Origin: Sambucus nigra
Lineage: Eukaryota; Streptophyta; Magnoliopsida; Dipsacales; Adoxaceae
Assembly (NCBI GenBank): GCA_949130495.1
Contig: OX422223.1
Span: forward strand, 73,592,751 to 73,656,750
Length of the DNA: 64,000 nt
Direction of reading: 5' to 3'
Shown: piece after piece, positions 1 through 10,005 of the stretch
How the letters are laid out: every line of letters begins with the position of its first letter
Numbering within the stretch: the stretch's first letter is position 1
Position numbers and translations under genes: made by a program
Notes under the pieces: model-generated
Seen by the model: only the letters and a program-made list of their open reading frames with translations
What the model was told of the DNA's origin: nothing
The model's database searches: none

Positions 1-181
1 GTCCGAATCCCATACTTGGTACCTAAATACCTACAAAAGCCCAATTATACCTCATATAGCATGTTAACAATATAAACCGAGGTTTTCTGGTTAACGGGCT
101 TAAATATTGAGATTAAGGCACCCGAGGGGGCTAAAATGCATAGGTTCGGAGGATGAAATACGCAATATTTGCGTATCATCA
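1..181 (-). repeat. 3'-most LTR of the tandem array, truncated by window edge
   Basis: This matches 2618-2798 and 5235-5415 and ends with the same TATCATCA terminus at 181, which is the LTR start when read on the minus strand. It is followed inward by the C-rich complement of a polypurine tract. Confidence 0.8.
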
Positions 182-1315
182 CACCCCGTAACTTACACAT
201 TGCTAGTCCCTAGCAATGAAATAGGATGCAACAAGAACTACAAGCAAACCAAAAGCAGGATAAGTACAAAAATATTATATAAATGCATAAGGCCACTTTC
301 GCGGGCGATTCGATTGCATTTAGCATATGCAATAAGCCGTTAAACCCCTAGGTCACCCTAGTGGACGAGTGTCGTCTCGTGAGGGTTTTAAGGGAAGAAA
401 CCCACAAACATCATAAAGTTTCCTCAAAATATGCCCAATCAAACATGCGACAAGCCCAATAATGGCGAAAAGGATTTCATAAGCATTATTAGCAAAGTGA
501 ACGAATTCAAGCTAAAGTCCGTTGTTATTAACAAGTTGAATGCACCTCATAGAATTGAAACTTTAAAAGTGGGAGGGGGGAGAGCACATGCATAGTTTGA
601 TTTGGTGAAAAACTTAAATAAACCGGATACACATAAAGGCAAGCATACATTCAATCCTCACGGGCATTACGCTCAACAAATTAAATCACTCGGAATGGGA
701 GGTAATACACGAGACATGCGGGCATAAAGAGTAAATGTAAATGGAAACTAGGCCGCACACATGTCACAAATGAAGAACGGTATATAGGAAATGAAAAACT
801 TGCAATCTCAATGAAAGGATACCGCGCACTAAAAGAGGCGAAATGCATTTTCACAGATTATCAAAACTATAATGACTTTTAAATTAAATGCACCCTAAGA
901 TCACATAGGACTTTATAGGGTTGTAATGTAGGTTTGGGGTTAAGGTACGAAATGAAGGAATGTATGTACGGATTCAAAGTGTTCGGGATAAAAACTTGGG
1001 AAAATGGGAAAATGCGGGCAATACCAAAATTGGAAAATAAGTTCCAAAACGGCATTAGATATATCATCGGGGAGAGTAATCAAAGCTTATTGAACACTAT
1101 ACACAACATTTACAACTTTCTCTTTCTTTTCTTTTCTTCTTTTTCTATTGTTTTCTATTGTTTTCTTTTCTTTTGCTTTTTTCTTTTTCTTTTCTTTTTC
1201 ACTACACTTTCTCTACTTGTCAAAGGAATAAGAATACAAATACAAAAGGAAAAATACTACGAAATAATAAAACAATTACAATCTAAAACACAGTCCCCGG
1301 CAACGGAGCCATTTT
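182..1315 (-). other. Internal region 1 of the Athila/Tat-like element, non-coding
   Basis: The interval between the two LTRs is only 1134 bp. At its 3' end (minus strand) is a PPT-like tract next to the LTR at 182-191 (TTACGGGGTG on the minus strand). At its 5' end is the primer binding site at 1293-1311. Near 1110-1210 there is a long T/C-rich stretch (polypurine on the transcribed strand). The short open frames here are not conserved protein sequence. No gag, protease, RT or integrase motif is visible. Confidence 0.75.
1293..1311 (-). promoter_or_regulatory. tRNA primer binding site, unit 1
   Basis: The minus strand reads TGGCTCCGTTGCCGGGGAC, close to the TGGCGCCGTTGCCGGGGA site typical of Athila/Tat/Ogre retrotransposons. 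It lies four bases after the LTR end at 1316. A 'CCCTGTGGAT...' block typical of the 3' end of such LTRs is present at about 1430-1460. Confidence 0.85.
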
Positions 1316-2211
1316 TGATGCGAGGAAAACCGAGTGTTCGTGTAGGGACACTATCGTTGATTTCGGCTCCCGCTCGACATACAAAAGATAGAACCTAAAC
1401 TACAGCTACACTTGACAAGCAAGTACAGCGGTAAGTCGGGTATCATAAATCCACAGGGAGTGATTGAATTTTAGACTTTAATTGTTTTAGTTACTTCAGG
1501 AATAAAAGGGTGTAAAATAAATAAACGAAAAGGTGAAAGGGTGGTTATCGTGAATAAAGAAAATAATAAGTTAACGCTAAATAAGGTAAAGCGAGGATCG
1601 GGATCGCATCCAACCAAACGGATCGAAACAACTACTAATTAGAATTGAGGCTCGAAAGCAATTTAATCGAGCATTTACAATTAAGCATAAACATCACGCA
1701 AGAAGGAATTTAACCCAAAGTTGCAAGATAAAACATTTAACTGAAAAATGGTCACACGCGGATTAAATTCGGATAATCGCTATAAACACTAACGTTGCAT
1801 GACAAAGAAAGTTAAACGCATAATAATCCGACTTTAATACGCGCGGTTTCAATTAAATGCGATTTTACACGGAACCCTAAATTTCGAGGTCCGAACCCGA
1901 AAATGGCGGAAATGCAATCCCGAACCTATTTATCTACGGACTAAGCATGAAATTAACTAAATTAAACTAATTAACTAAGAAAGCAATAAATTAAAGCAAG
2001 AAAACCTAATTATAAAGCATGGAAATTATCGAGAAAGCAAGGAAAGAATGAAAACAAGCTATATTAAAGGAGAGGGAAGATGAATAGTCAATCTTACAAC
2101 CAATTTGTGTGTCAATCCAATAGAGATTGAAGAAGAACCAAGCAAAAACCCTCCAACCCTAACTAAAACTAACCTAAAAACGTTCACCCCTGTTTATTAC
2201 AACAAAATTGG

Positions 2212-2219
2212 CTTATATA
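2212..2219 (-). promoter_or_regulatory. Putative LTR TATA box, unit 1
   Basis: The minus strand reads GGTATATAAGCC across this site. It lies 74 bp downstream (minus strand) of the palindromic word cluster, a layout repeated in other LTRs of this window. The start site has not been mapped. Confidence 0.55.
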
Positions 2220-2292
2220 CCAAGTGGGAATCAAATTAGAAAAGAAAAGAGAAAAGAAAAGAAATGCAAAAAATATCTGCAGAAAACAGAGC

Positions 2293-2390
2293 ATCGATCG
2301 ATCTATGATTTGGTCGATCGATCTAACAAGGCCAAATTTAGGCAATTTAACATAGTTGATCGATCTACCAAATCGTCGATCGATCGATCA
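2293..2390 (-). repeat. Palindromic word cluster A1 (GATCGATC-type)
   Basis: GATCGATC occurs at 2296, 2316, 2358 and 2378 (the last extended by one more GATC step), giving spacings of 20, 42 and 20 bp. Each site is self-complementary. The cluster is in the U3 part of the LTR, immediately upstream of the TATA-like box. Confidence 0.8.
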
Positions 2391-2798
2391 AGCAGGGGCA
2401 GCACACTGCATTGCTGTTTTAGTTTCCAAGCTTTTCTCATCCGCAAAAATCGCCGTAACTTCTTCGTTATGAATCGGAATCGCGCACCGTTTGCGGCCAC
2501 GCGAAGCTTGCGAGGAGGGCTACAACTTCCATGAAGATGTTGGGCCAGGTACCCAATCTGTAAAATGACTAAAATGCCCTTAAACGTGCGGCTGCGTATG
2601 AAAATTGCGCGGAATGCGTCCGAATCCCATACTTGGTACCTAAATACCTACAAAAGCCCAATTATACCTCATATAGCATGTTAACAATATAAACCGAGGT
2701 TTTATGGTTAACGGGCTTAAATATAGAGATTAAGGCACCCGAGGGGGCTAAAATGCGTAGGTTCGGAGGATGAAATAGGCAATATTTGCGTATCATCA

Positions 2799-3932
2799 CA
2801 CCCCCTAACTTACACATTGCTAGTCCCTAGCAATGAAATAGGATGCAACAAGAACTACAAGCAAACCAAAAGCAGGATAAGTACAAAAATATGGTATAAA
2901 TGCATAAGGCCACTTTCGCGGGCGATTCGATTGCATTTAGCGTATGCAATAAGCCGTTAAACCCCTAGGTCACCCTAGTGGACGAGTGTCGTCTCGTGAG
3001 GGTTTTCAGGGAAGAAACCCACAAACATCATAAAGTTTCCTCAAAATATGCCCAATCAAACATGCGACAAGCCCAATAATGGCGAAAAGGATTTCATACG
3101 CATTATTAGCAAAGTGAACGAATTCAAGCTAAAGTCCGTTGTTATTAACAAGTTGAATGCACCTCATAGAATTGAAACTTTAAAAGTGGGAGGGAGGAGA
3201 GCACATGCATAGTGTGATTTGGTGAAAAACTTAAATAAACCGGATACACATAAAGGCAAGCATACATTCAATCCTCACGTGCATTACGCTCAACAAATGA
3301 AATCACTCGGAATGGGAGGTAATACACGGGACATGCGGGCATAAAGAGTAAATGTAAATGGAAACTAGGCCGCACACATGTCACAAATGAAGAACGGTAT
3401 ATAGGAAATGAAAAACTTGCAATCTCAATGAAAGGATACCGCGCACTAAAAGAGGCGAAATGCATTTTCACAGATTATCAAAACTATAATGACTTTTAAA
3501 TTAAATGCACCCTAAGATCACATAGGACTTCATAGGGTTGTAATGTAGGTTTGGGGTTAAGGTACGAAATGAAGGAATGTATGTACGAATTCAAAGTGTT
3601 CGGGATAAAAACTTGGGAAAATGGGAAAATGCGGGCAATACCAAAATTGGAAAATAAGTTCCAAAACGGCATTAGATATATCATCGGGGAGAGTAATCAA
3701 AGATTATTGAACACTATATACAACATTTAAAACTTTCTCTTTCTTTTCTTTTCTTCTTTTTCTATTGTTTTCTATTGTTTTCTTTTCTTTTGCTTTTTGC
3801 TTTTTCTTTTCTTTTTCACTACACTTTCTCTACTTGTCAAAGGAATAAGAATACAAATACAAAAGGAAAAATACTACGAAATAATAAAACAATTACAATC
3901 TAAAACACAGTCCCCGGCAACGGAGCCATTTT
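2799..3932 (-). other. Internal region 2 of the Athila/Tat-like element, non-coding
   Basis: This is the second copy of the 1134-bp internal region, offset by 2617 bp. Its PPT next to the LTR at 2799-2808 reads TTAGGGGGTG on the minus strand, a cleaner purine run than in unit 1. No coding domains are visible. Confidence 0.75.
3910..3928 (-). promoter_or_regulatory. tRNA primer binding site, unit 2
   Basis: It is identical to the site at 1293-1311 (minus strand TGGCTCCGTTGCCGGGGAC) and lies four bases from the LTR end at 3933. Confidence 0.85.
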
Positions 3933-5415
3933 TGATGCGAGGAAAACCGAGTGTTCGTGTAGGGACACTATCGTTGATTTCGGCTCCCGCTCGACATACA
4001 AAAGATAGAACCTAAACTACAGCTACACTTGACAAGCAAGTACAGCGGTAAGTCGGGTATCGTAAATCCACAGGGAGTGATTGAATTTTAGACTTTAATT
4101 GTTTTAGTTACTTGAGGAATAAAAGGGTGTAAAATAAATAAACGAAAAGGTGAAAGGGTGGTTATCGTGAATAAAGAAAATAATAAGTTAACGCTAAATA
4201 AGGTAAAGCGAGGATCGGGATCGCATCCAACCAAACGGATCGAAACAACTACTAATTAGAATTGAGGCTCGAAAGCAATTTAATCGAGCATTTACAATTA
4301 AGCATAAACATCACGCAAGAAGGAATTTAACCCAAAGTTGCGAGATAAAACATTTAACTGAAAAATGGTCACACGCGGATTAAATTCGGATAATCGCTAT
4401 AAACACTAACGTTGCATGACAAAGAAAGTTAAACGCATAATAATCCGACTTTAATACGCGCGGTTTCAATTAAATGCAATTTTACACGGAACCCTAAATT
4501 TCGAGGTCCGAACCCGAAAATGGCGGAAATGCAATCCCGAACCTATTTATCTACGGACTAAGCATGAAATTAACTAAATTAAACTAATTAACTAAGAAAG
4601 CAATAAATTAAAGCAAGAAAACCTAATTATAAAGCATGGAAATTATCTAGAAAGCAAGGAAAGAATGAAAACAAGCTATATTAAAGGAGAGGGAAGATGA
4701 ATAGTCAATCTTACAACCAATTTGTGTGTCAATCCAAGAGAGATTGAAGAAGAACCAAGCAAAAACCCTCCAACCCTAACTAAAACTAACCTAAAAACGT
4801 TCACCCCTGTTTATTACAACAAAATTGGCTTATATACCAAGTGGGAATCAAATTAGAAAAGAAAAGAGAAAAGAAAAGAAATGCAAAAAATATCTGCAGA
4901 AAACAGAGCATCGATCGATCTATGATTTGGTCGATCGATCTACCAAGGCCAAATTTAGGCAATTTAACATAGTTGATCGATATACCAAATCGTCGATCGA
5001 TCGATCAAGCAGGGGCAGCACACTGCATTGCTGTTTTGGTTTCCAAGCTTTTCTCATCCGCAAAAATCGCCGTAACTTCTTCGTTATGAATCGGAATCGC
5101 GCACCGTTTGCTGCCACGCGAAGCTTGAGAGGAGGGATACAACTTCCATGAAGATGTTGGGCCAGGTACCCAATCTGTAAAATGACTAAAATGCCCTTAA
5201 ACGTGCGGTTACGTACGAAAATTGCGCGGAATGCATCCGAATCCCATGCTTGGTACCTAAATACCTACAAAAGCCCAATTATACCTCATATAGCATGTTA
5301 ACAATATAAACCGAGGTTTTCTGGTTAACGGGCTTAAATATAGAGATTAAGGCACCCGAGGGGGCTAAAATACGTAGGTTCAGAGGATGAAATACGCAAT
5401 ATTTGCGTATCATCA
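3933..5415 (-). repeat. Complete 1483-bp LTR (unit 2, 5' LTR of the array)
   Basis: This is the second complete LTR, with TATA-like box at 4829-4836 and palindromic cluster at 4910-5007. The right boundary at 5415 (...TATCATCA) is where homology to the units ends and flanking DNA (ctaaa) begins, as expected for the outer end of an inserted element. Confidence 0.85.
4910..5007 (-). repeat. Palindromic word cluster A2
   Basis: This is the second copy of cluster A. The same four sites are present, with the third decayed (GATCGATA instead of GATCGATC). It lies upstream of the TATA-like box at 4829-4836. Confidence 0.8.
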
Positions 5416-6651
5416 CTAAACGAACGTAAACCTCCCGTGATAGCAAGTATGGCAGGTATGTCATACACACATAATCAATACATATACTAAGTTTGCACAC
5501 CTCTTAGTAATTACCATAATATATTGGAGGTACACTTCTCATTCTCGTACCGACATATAATACTACACAATTTATATGTTCCCGGTTACTATAATAAATT
5601 AGGCCGTCAATAGTTCTCGCAACGTAATAGACACTCACGTCCTACTTCGTATTTTTCCCTTAGGTTCCAACTACACTTCTAGGTTTGAGTCCTCATTATA
5701 TCCCAAACATCCCAAATGTCACAATTAATCATCAAGGGAAGGTTATCGCTACGTATACACAAGGTTACGGGACACTCGGGATCAAAACAGGCTAAAAAGC
5801 CTAAACTGTCAAATCGTTCGAAGTCTCGTTCGAACGAGGCTGTTCGAACGAGAGTTCGTTCGAACGAATTGGGCCTTCTAACGAGATCTCGTTCGAACGA
5901 AAGTCTTCGAATGAACATCCCTCTCGTTAGAACCCAAACTATCAACTCGTTAGAAGCTCGTTCGAACGACCTGGGCAGGTCTTCTAACGAGTGGCCAGAT
6001 TCGAGCCCAGAAATCCTTATTTCATTTTTTCCTTCTTTTCTTCACTTCTTATCTCTTCTAAACATTAGTTCAACAATTGTTCAAGGTTCCTAATCGTCCC
6101 TAAACATACATAGGTCACCTACTAACGTTTTTGTAGGGATTAATTCATTATAAACATCATCCAAATATCAAATCCATACATTTATCCCCAATTTCAAGAA
6201 CATGAACCCTAAAATTTATAAATCATCAAAGAGTCTAAACAAATCCGTTTTTATTTCATCCAAAACGTATTAACATAAGATTATTCCCCTACATATAGTT
6301 CTACATGCAAATCCTCATCACAATACAAGTTTTTAATTCCAAATTAATGGGTTTTTTTTATCAAACTCCCAAGAACAATAAGATTTTTATAAATTCCTAC
6401 ACATGGAAGAAGCATTCTCTGAAATTAATTGGAATTAAACCACTTGCCTTATTGGAATCTCTGATTTGATTACGAATTTGATGAATGGTTCTCTCTCTCT
6501 CTGCAGAATCCTTCTATCTCTCCCTCTACAAGCTTTCTTCTCTAATGGTAGCAATGGAGGCTAGGGTTTTTGTCTTAGGAACTTTTGGGGCTAATTCTAA
6601 TAACCCCCGTAGCCCTCTAATCAGATAATGGCTGGTAATGGGTTAGTGTGT
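5416..6651 (-). repeat. LTR fragment of a separate Ty3/gypsy-like element
   Basis: This DNA has the layout seen in the Tekay-like LTRs of this window: a palindromic word cluster (5814-5992), then an AT-rich stretch with many short A/C tracts, a 'cacttgcct' box near 6445, and a CT-rich tract near 6490-6540. It has no open reading frame of note. It stops where the sequence shared with 12229 begins (6652). Family assignment is by layout only; a solo or truncated LTR is the best guess. Confidence 0.5.
5814..5992 (-). repeat. Palindromic word cluster B (TCGTTCGAACGA)
   Basis: The 12-base palindrome TCGTTCGAACGA occurs exactly at 5826, 5856, 5889 and 5958. Near copies lie at 5814, 5840, 5876, 5904, 5924, 5948 and 5980, several with TTAGAA or TTCTAA in the centre. 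Spacing is less regular than in the other clusters. Confidence 0.85.
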
Positions 6652-6956
6652 GTTAGTTAAATTACCCCCATTTATTAGGACAACCTAACTTATCATAGGC
6701 CTAGCCTATACCCACGAGATCTACCTTCCTATCATACCCCAAGAATCAACTCCTTTTTATCCACAGTTAAGTAATTATTTTTAATCATTAGTGCCTTATT
6801 AGGCTTAGTGGATTCCGGTTTATACTTTAACCAATTATGAATTTAATAAGTTACCCACTATGCATTTGGGTTGAAACATATGATTTAATTTCAAATTAAT
6901 AAGCATGCAAAATTTATAATTGACACAACTTCCCTCCAATTTCAACGCTGCTCTGG

Positions 6957-7370
6957 GTTTCGTACGTGGGGTGTCTCGCAAAGAGAAATCCAAACAAGGA
7001 ACCACCCCGTTATACTACTCCATGTCAACGTCGATCCTGGAGATCCATTATGCAACACATAAATATCGACAGAACTTCTCTCTACTCTCAACAATGTACT
7101 ACATTTCGTTCGTAGGGTGTCTCGCAAAGCGAAATCCAAATAAGGAACTTCCCCGTTACACTACTCTTTGACAATGTCGATCATAGAGATCCATAATGCC
7201 GTACATACCATAACTGGCAGAACTTTTCTCCAATTTCAACACTGCACTATGTTTCATGCGTGGGGTGTCTCGCAAAGTGAAATCCAAACAAGGAACCACC
7301 CCGTTACACTAATCCTTGACAATGTCGATCCTAGAGATCCCTAATGCCATATATACAATATAATACTACC
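6957..7370 (-). repeat. Three tandem 146-148 bp modules with a conserved hairpin
   Basis: The core GTGTCTCGCAAAG occurs at 6971, 7117 and 7265, each followed by AAATCCAAAnAAGGAAC and a C-rich arm. The G-rich arm before and the C-rich arm after the core can pair. On the transcribed minus strand the core also contains the small stem TCGC-TTT-GCGA in some copies. The right LTR carries the same triplet at about 12530-12940. Confidence 0.75.
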
Positions 7371-9032
7371 ACTATTACCAAAACTCCAATAATATCCTTG
7401 GGATGATGTAACCGAAATATTCCTTAAATGCGATACATCAACCCCCATCAATCTAGTACACCATAATCATCCAAGATGTACTCCACAAAGATTCTATATC
7501 CTTTCATCTATAGGATATATAAATATATATATATATATATAGGTATTTTATGCTCACCATATATATACATATACCAATCATCCATACCCGTGACCAAGTG
7601 TACGTATCATATCTGATGTACAATGGACATGCACATAATCCACCCGGCTATATATATCGCCGATAAAACTGCATCAATGCTATCATCTTACCAAATGCCC
7701 GGCTCACGTAGCAACTGGGGACCACCTGCTGGGGATCAACAACACCCACCTCGTGATAACTCATACACACGACGTCCCGGGAAGCGGTCATAGCTCCACT
7801 GGCAATGAGACAAAACATACCCACCACGTCTCATCCCAAAAATATATCTATCGTATAATAACACACCGGACGACTATGACCTCGGGAATATCCACACCCT
7901 GCTCTATATGCCAGGGTGCTCACCCTCGGCGCGAAAACTTCCCAATGATATCATGAGCGGGGTATGCTTAACAACATAAGTATATATATCTCTCACATGC
8001 GCAATATACATACATCCATACGATCCCATCATATGATCAAATAATAAACCATCATATACGGTTTAAATATCCATACCATGTATGTCCACAACATAAATAA
8101 ATCCATATATTTATATGCATACAGATATATATATGTATACACATATTCACATATCCATATATCTATATATATAAACTAGTTCTCGTTCATATGTATAACA
8201 TATGCAAACTCGACTATAAGTATACATAAATCCTCAATATACAAGCCGTCACCACAAACTCATATCATTTACCTTGATATGTGAATAAAATTCCTCACTT
8301 GAAACATATTCAATCATTTTTCCTATGATGAATAGTCTCCCAAAACCATATGTATATATCTGTACATATATATTCAACATTAGGGTTATCACCCAATAGT
8401 TTGTGTAGGAATCCATCACTACACAATTCATCCATATTTAAAAGTACATATTTTCCTTTAGTACTATTTAACCATAGGCACATCAATGACTTAATAGTTT
8501 AATAACCTCAACTTATTCCAACCTAGTTCCAAGTATTGGAATATCAATGGTCATATCCCCACAATTTCGTGTAAACTATCCTAACTAGAATTTATGCTAC
8601 CGCTTATTCTAGTCGATAGTACTATCCCAAACGTTCCCAATTTCACCTATGGTTCAAATAAATCTCAGGAACTCTTACTCCTATTGAGTTATCAATTATT
8701 CCTTAGTCTAAACATTTCTAAGGATATGAAACCCCTCACTCTTTAAGAGTATGCGACCACTCTCTTCCATTTGGCCCCAAATTGTATCTTAACAATATCC
8801 TATCCTTATAAGGATTTGACATAAAGGTCGGCTTAGAAATTTCACAACATACATGGATATTTCTTATCCAATTATTCAAAGAAGTCCCCACTATCATATA
8901 CTAAGTGAGAGACCCCATATAAGTCACCAAAAGATATCTCTTACTTCATAAGAGAAAGCCCCAAATCAATAAACCCAACCAAAAAAGGGTTTGAATTCAC
9001 TAAAGAGAAAATTTCTCAAAATGCTCTGTTTT

Positions 9033-9244
9033 CGAATCGATTCGGCCTCTCCGAATCGATTCGGCCCAACAGCGAATCGATTCGGCCCATCCGAATCGAT
9101 TTGGTCCAAGGGACCCGGGATTCTGCAACCCTCCGAATCTGCAACCCTCCGAATCGATTTGGCCCAACAGCGAATCGATTCGGTCCTAAAGACCTGAGAC
9201 TTCTGTAACCTGGCGAATCGATTCGGTGGGGGCGAATCGATTCG
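9033..9244 (-). repeat. Palindromic word cluster C1 (CGAATCGATTCG)
   Basis: Eight copies of CGAATCGATTCG or its one-base variant CGAATCGATTTG start at 9033, 9052, 9073, 9092, 9150, 9171, 9214 and 9233. Spacings are 19, 21, 19, 58, 21, 43 and 19 bp. Spacers are often the short strings GCCTCTC or GCCCAACAG. A weak TATA-like sequence on the minus strand lies about 110 bp further left. Confidence 0.9.
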
Positions 9245-9992
9245 GCCAGTTCAGAAAGCCACGAAAATGGCTATTTTTCTATAACCCAAAATTCCCCAAA
9301 ATTCGATTTATGCTACTTCCAACCCTTAATCTTCAATTCCAACATAATTTCTAACATCAAAACACATCCTAAATTTAACCTCATCAATTTATATCCCTTA
9401 AACCCAATCAAAATCTTCAATTTCAAGATTTGAACCAAAATTTAGGTTTTGATGTTTATACCCAAAAATCCATTTGTTTAACCCACAAATTATGAAATGA
9501 AATACACAAATAGCTATTTAGCAAGATTAAACACTTGCCTCAGATTTGTAGAGGTTGGATCGTCCTTGATGTCGCGATTTGGCCGGAAATCCCCAAGCTT
9601 TTCTCCCTCTATCCTTTTTTTTTCTTCTTCTTTCTCTTTTCTTTCTTTTTCTCTCTTTTCTCAAAAGGGAAGGCTTCATCCGTAAGCCTTGAATCCTTTA
9701 AAACAATAAACCCAATTTTAAATGTTAATACACACATTAAATGACTCGTTTACTCCAATTCGATTCAACTGACTTAAAAATATTCCGGAGCCGAAATAAA
9801 ACTCAATGACAGTCATTTTGACTATCTCGACCCTTCCGGGATCAATGGTACCCTCAAAATCCTCATCCAGAATACTTTACAGCATCCTATATTTTTGGAC
9901 TTAAATTCCCAAATTTAAAATTCTCCGATTTAAATTAAATTTTATTTTCCCAAAATTTAATTTCTCAATCTAAAAAATTGTGGGGTGTTACA

Positions 9993-10005
9993 ATCTTTCC
10001 CCCTT
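9993..10005 (-). promoter_or_regulatory. Polypurine tract of Tekay/Del-like element 1
   Basis: The minus strand reads AAGGGGGAAAGAT directly before the LTR start TGTAACACCCC. It is preceded by TTTCGCGGACGAAATTT (10012-10030 region), the block that precedes the PPT in Tekay/Del chromoviruses. Confidence 0.85.

Larger units (their letters stand above)
1316..2798 (-). repeat. Complete 1483-bp LTR (unit 1) of the Athila/Tat-like element
   Basis: It is bounded by TGATG at 1316 and CATCA at 2798 (inverted termini). On the minus strand it runs U3 (2798 to about 2220), TATA-like box TATATAAG (2212-2219), then R/U5 down to 1316. A cluster of ATCGATCGAT-type palindromic words sits at 2293-2390, upstream of the TATA box. 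It is nearly identical to 3933-5415, so the duplication is recent. Confidence 0.85.
1..5415 (-). mobile_element. Tandem Athila/Tat/Ogre-type non-autonomous LTR retrotransposon array
   Basis: The unit starting at 1 recurs at 2618 and again, partially, at 5235, so the period is exactly 2617 bp both times with no net indel. Read on the minus strand the order is LTR (3933-5415), internal (2799-3932), LTR (1316-2798), internal (182-1315), LTR (1-181, cut by the window edge). LTRs begin TGATGATACGC and end GCATCA. Behind each complete LTR is a primer site of the TGGCnCCGTTGCCGGGGA type used by the Athila/Tat/Ogre clade of Ty3/gypsy elements. The homology in the third copy stops exactly at the LTR terminus (5415), which supports the LTR call. 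The internal part (1134 bp) has no gag or pol, so the element must have relied on enzymes from elsewhere. Shared LTRs suggest unequal recombination between LTRs or tandem insertion. Confidence 0.85.
6652..9992 (-). repeat. 3' LTR (left copy, shortened) of Tekay/Del-like element 1
   Basis: It is homologous along its length to 12229-15483 with a few small indels. The minus-strand LTR start TGTAACACCCCAC is at 9992 and is preceded by a purine-rich tract, as in chromoviruses. Relative to the right LTR it lacks the last 0.7 kb (11519-12228); a different sequence is attached at 6652. It contains three 146-148 bp tandem modules (6957-7370), AT microsatellite DNA, a 7-bp stem ATGAGAC/GTCTCAT (7805-7834), and palindromic cluster C1 (9033-9244). 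Open frames within it are incidental. Confidence 0.75.

Noticed and set aside
934..1398. 154-codon frame in the first internal region
   Set aside because: The second unit has a shorter, broken version despite high identity. The frame runs through a T/C-rich tract and the complement of the primer site.
2208..2534. 108-codon open frame, repeated at 4825-5151, as a conserved gene
   Set aside because: It crosses the TATA-like box and palindromic cluster of the LTR on the opposite strand. It is shared only because the LTR is duplicated, and the product has no domain.
7753..7956. 67-codon frame kept in both Tekay-like LTRs (also 13323-13526)
   Set aside because: It is antisense to the LTR, contains the ATGAGAC/GTCTCAT stem and has no known motif. 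Conservation follows from the LTR pair.
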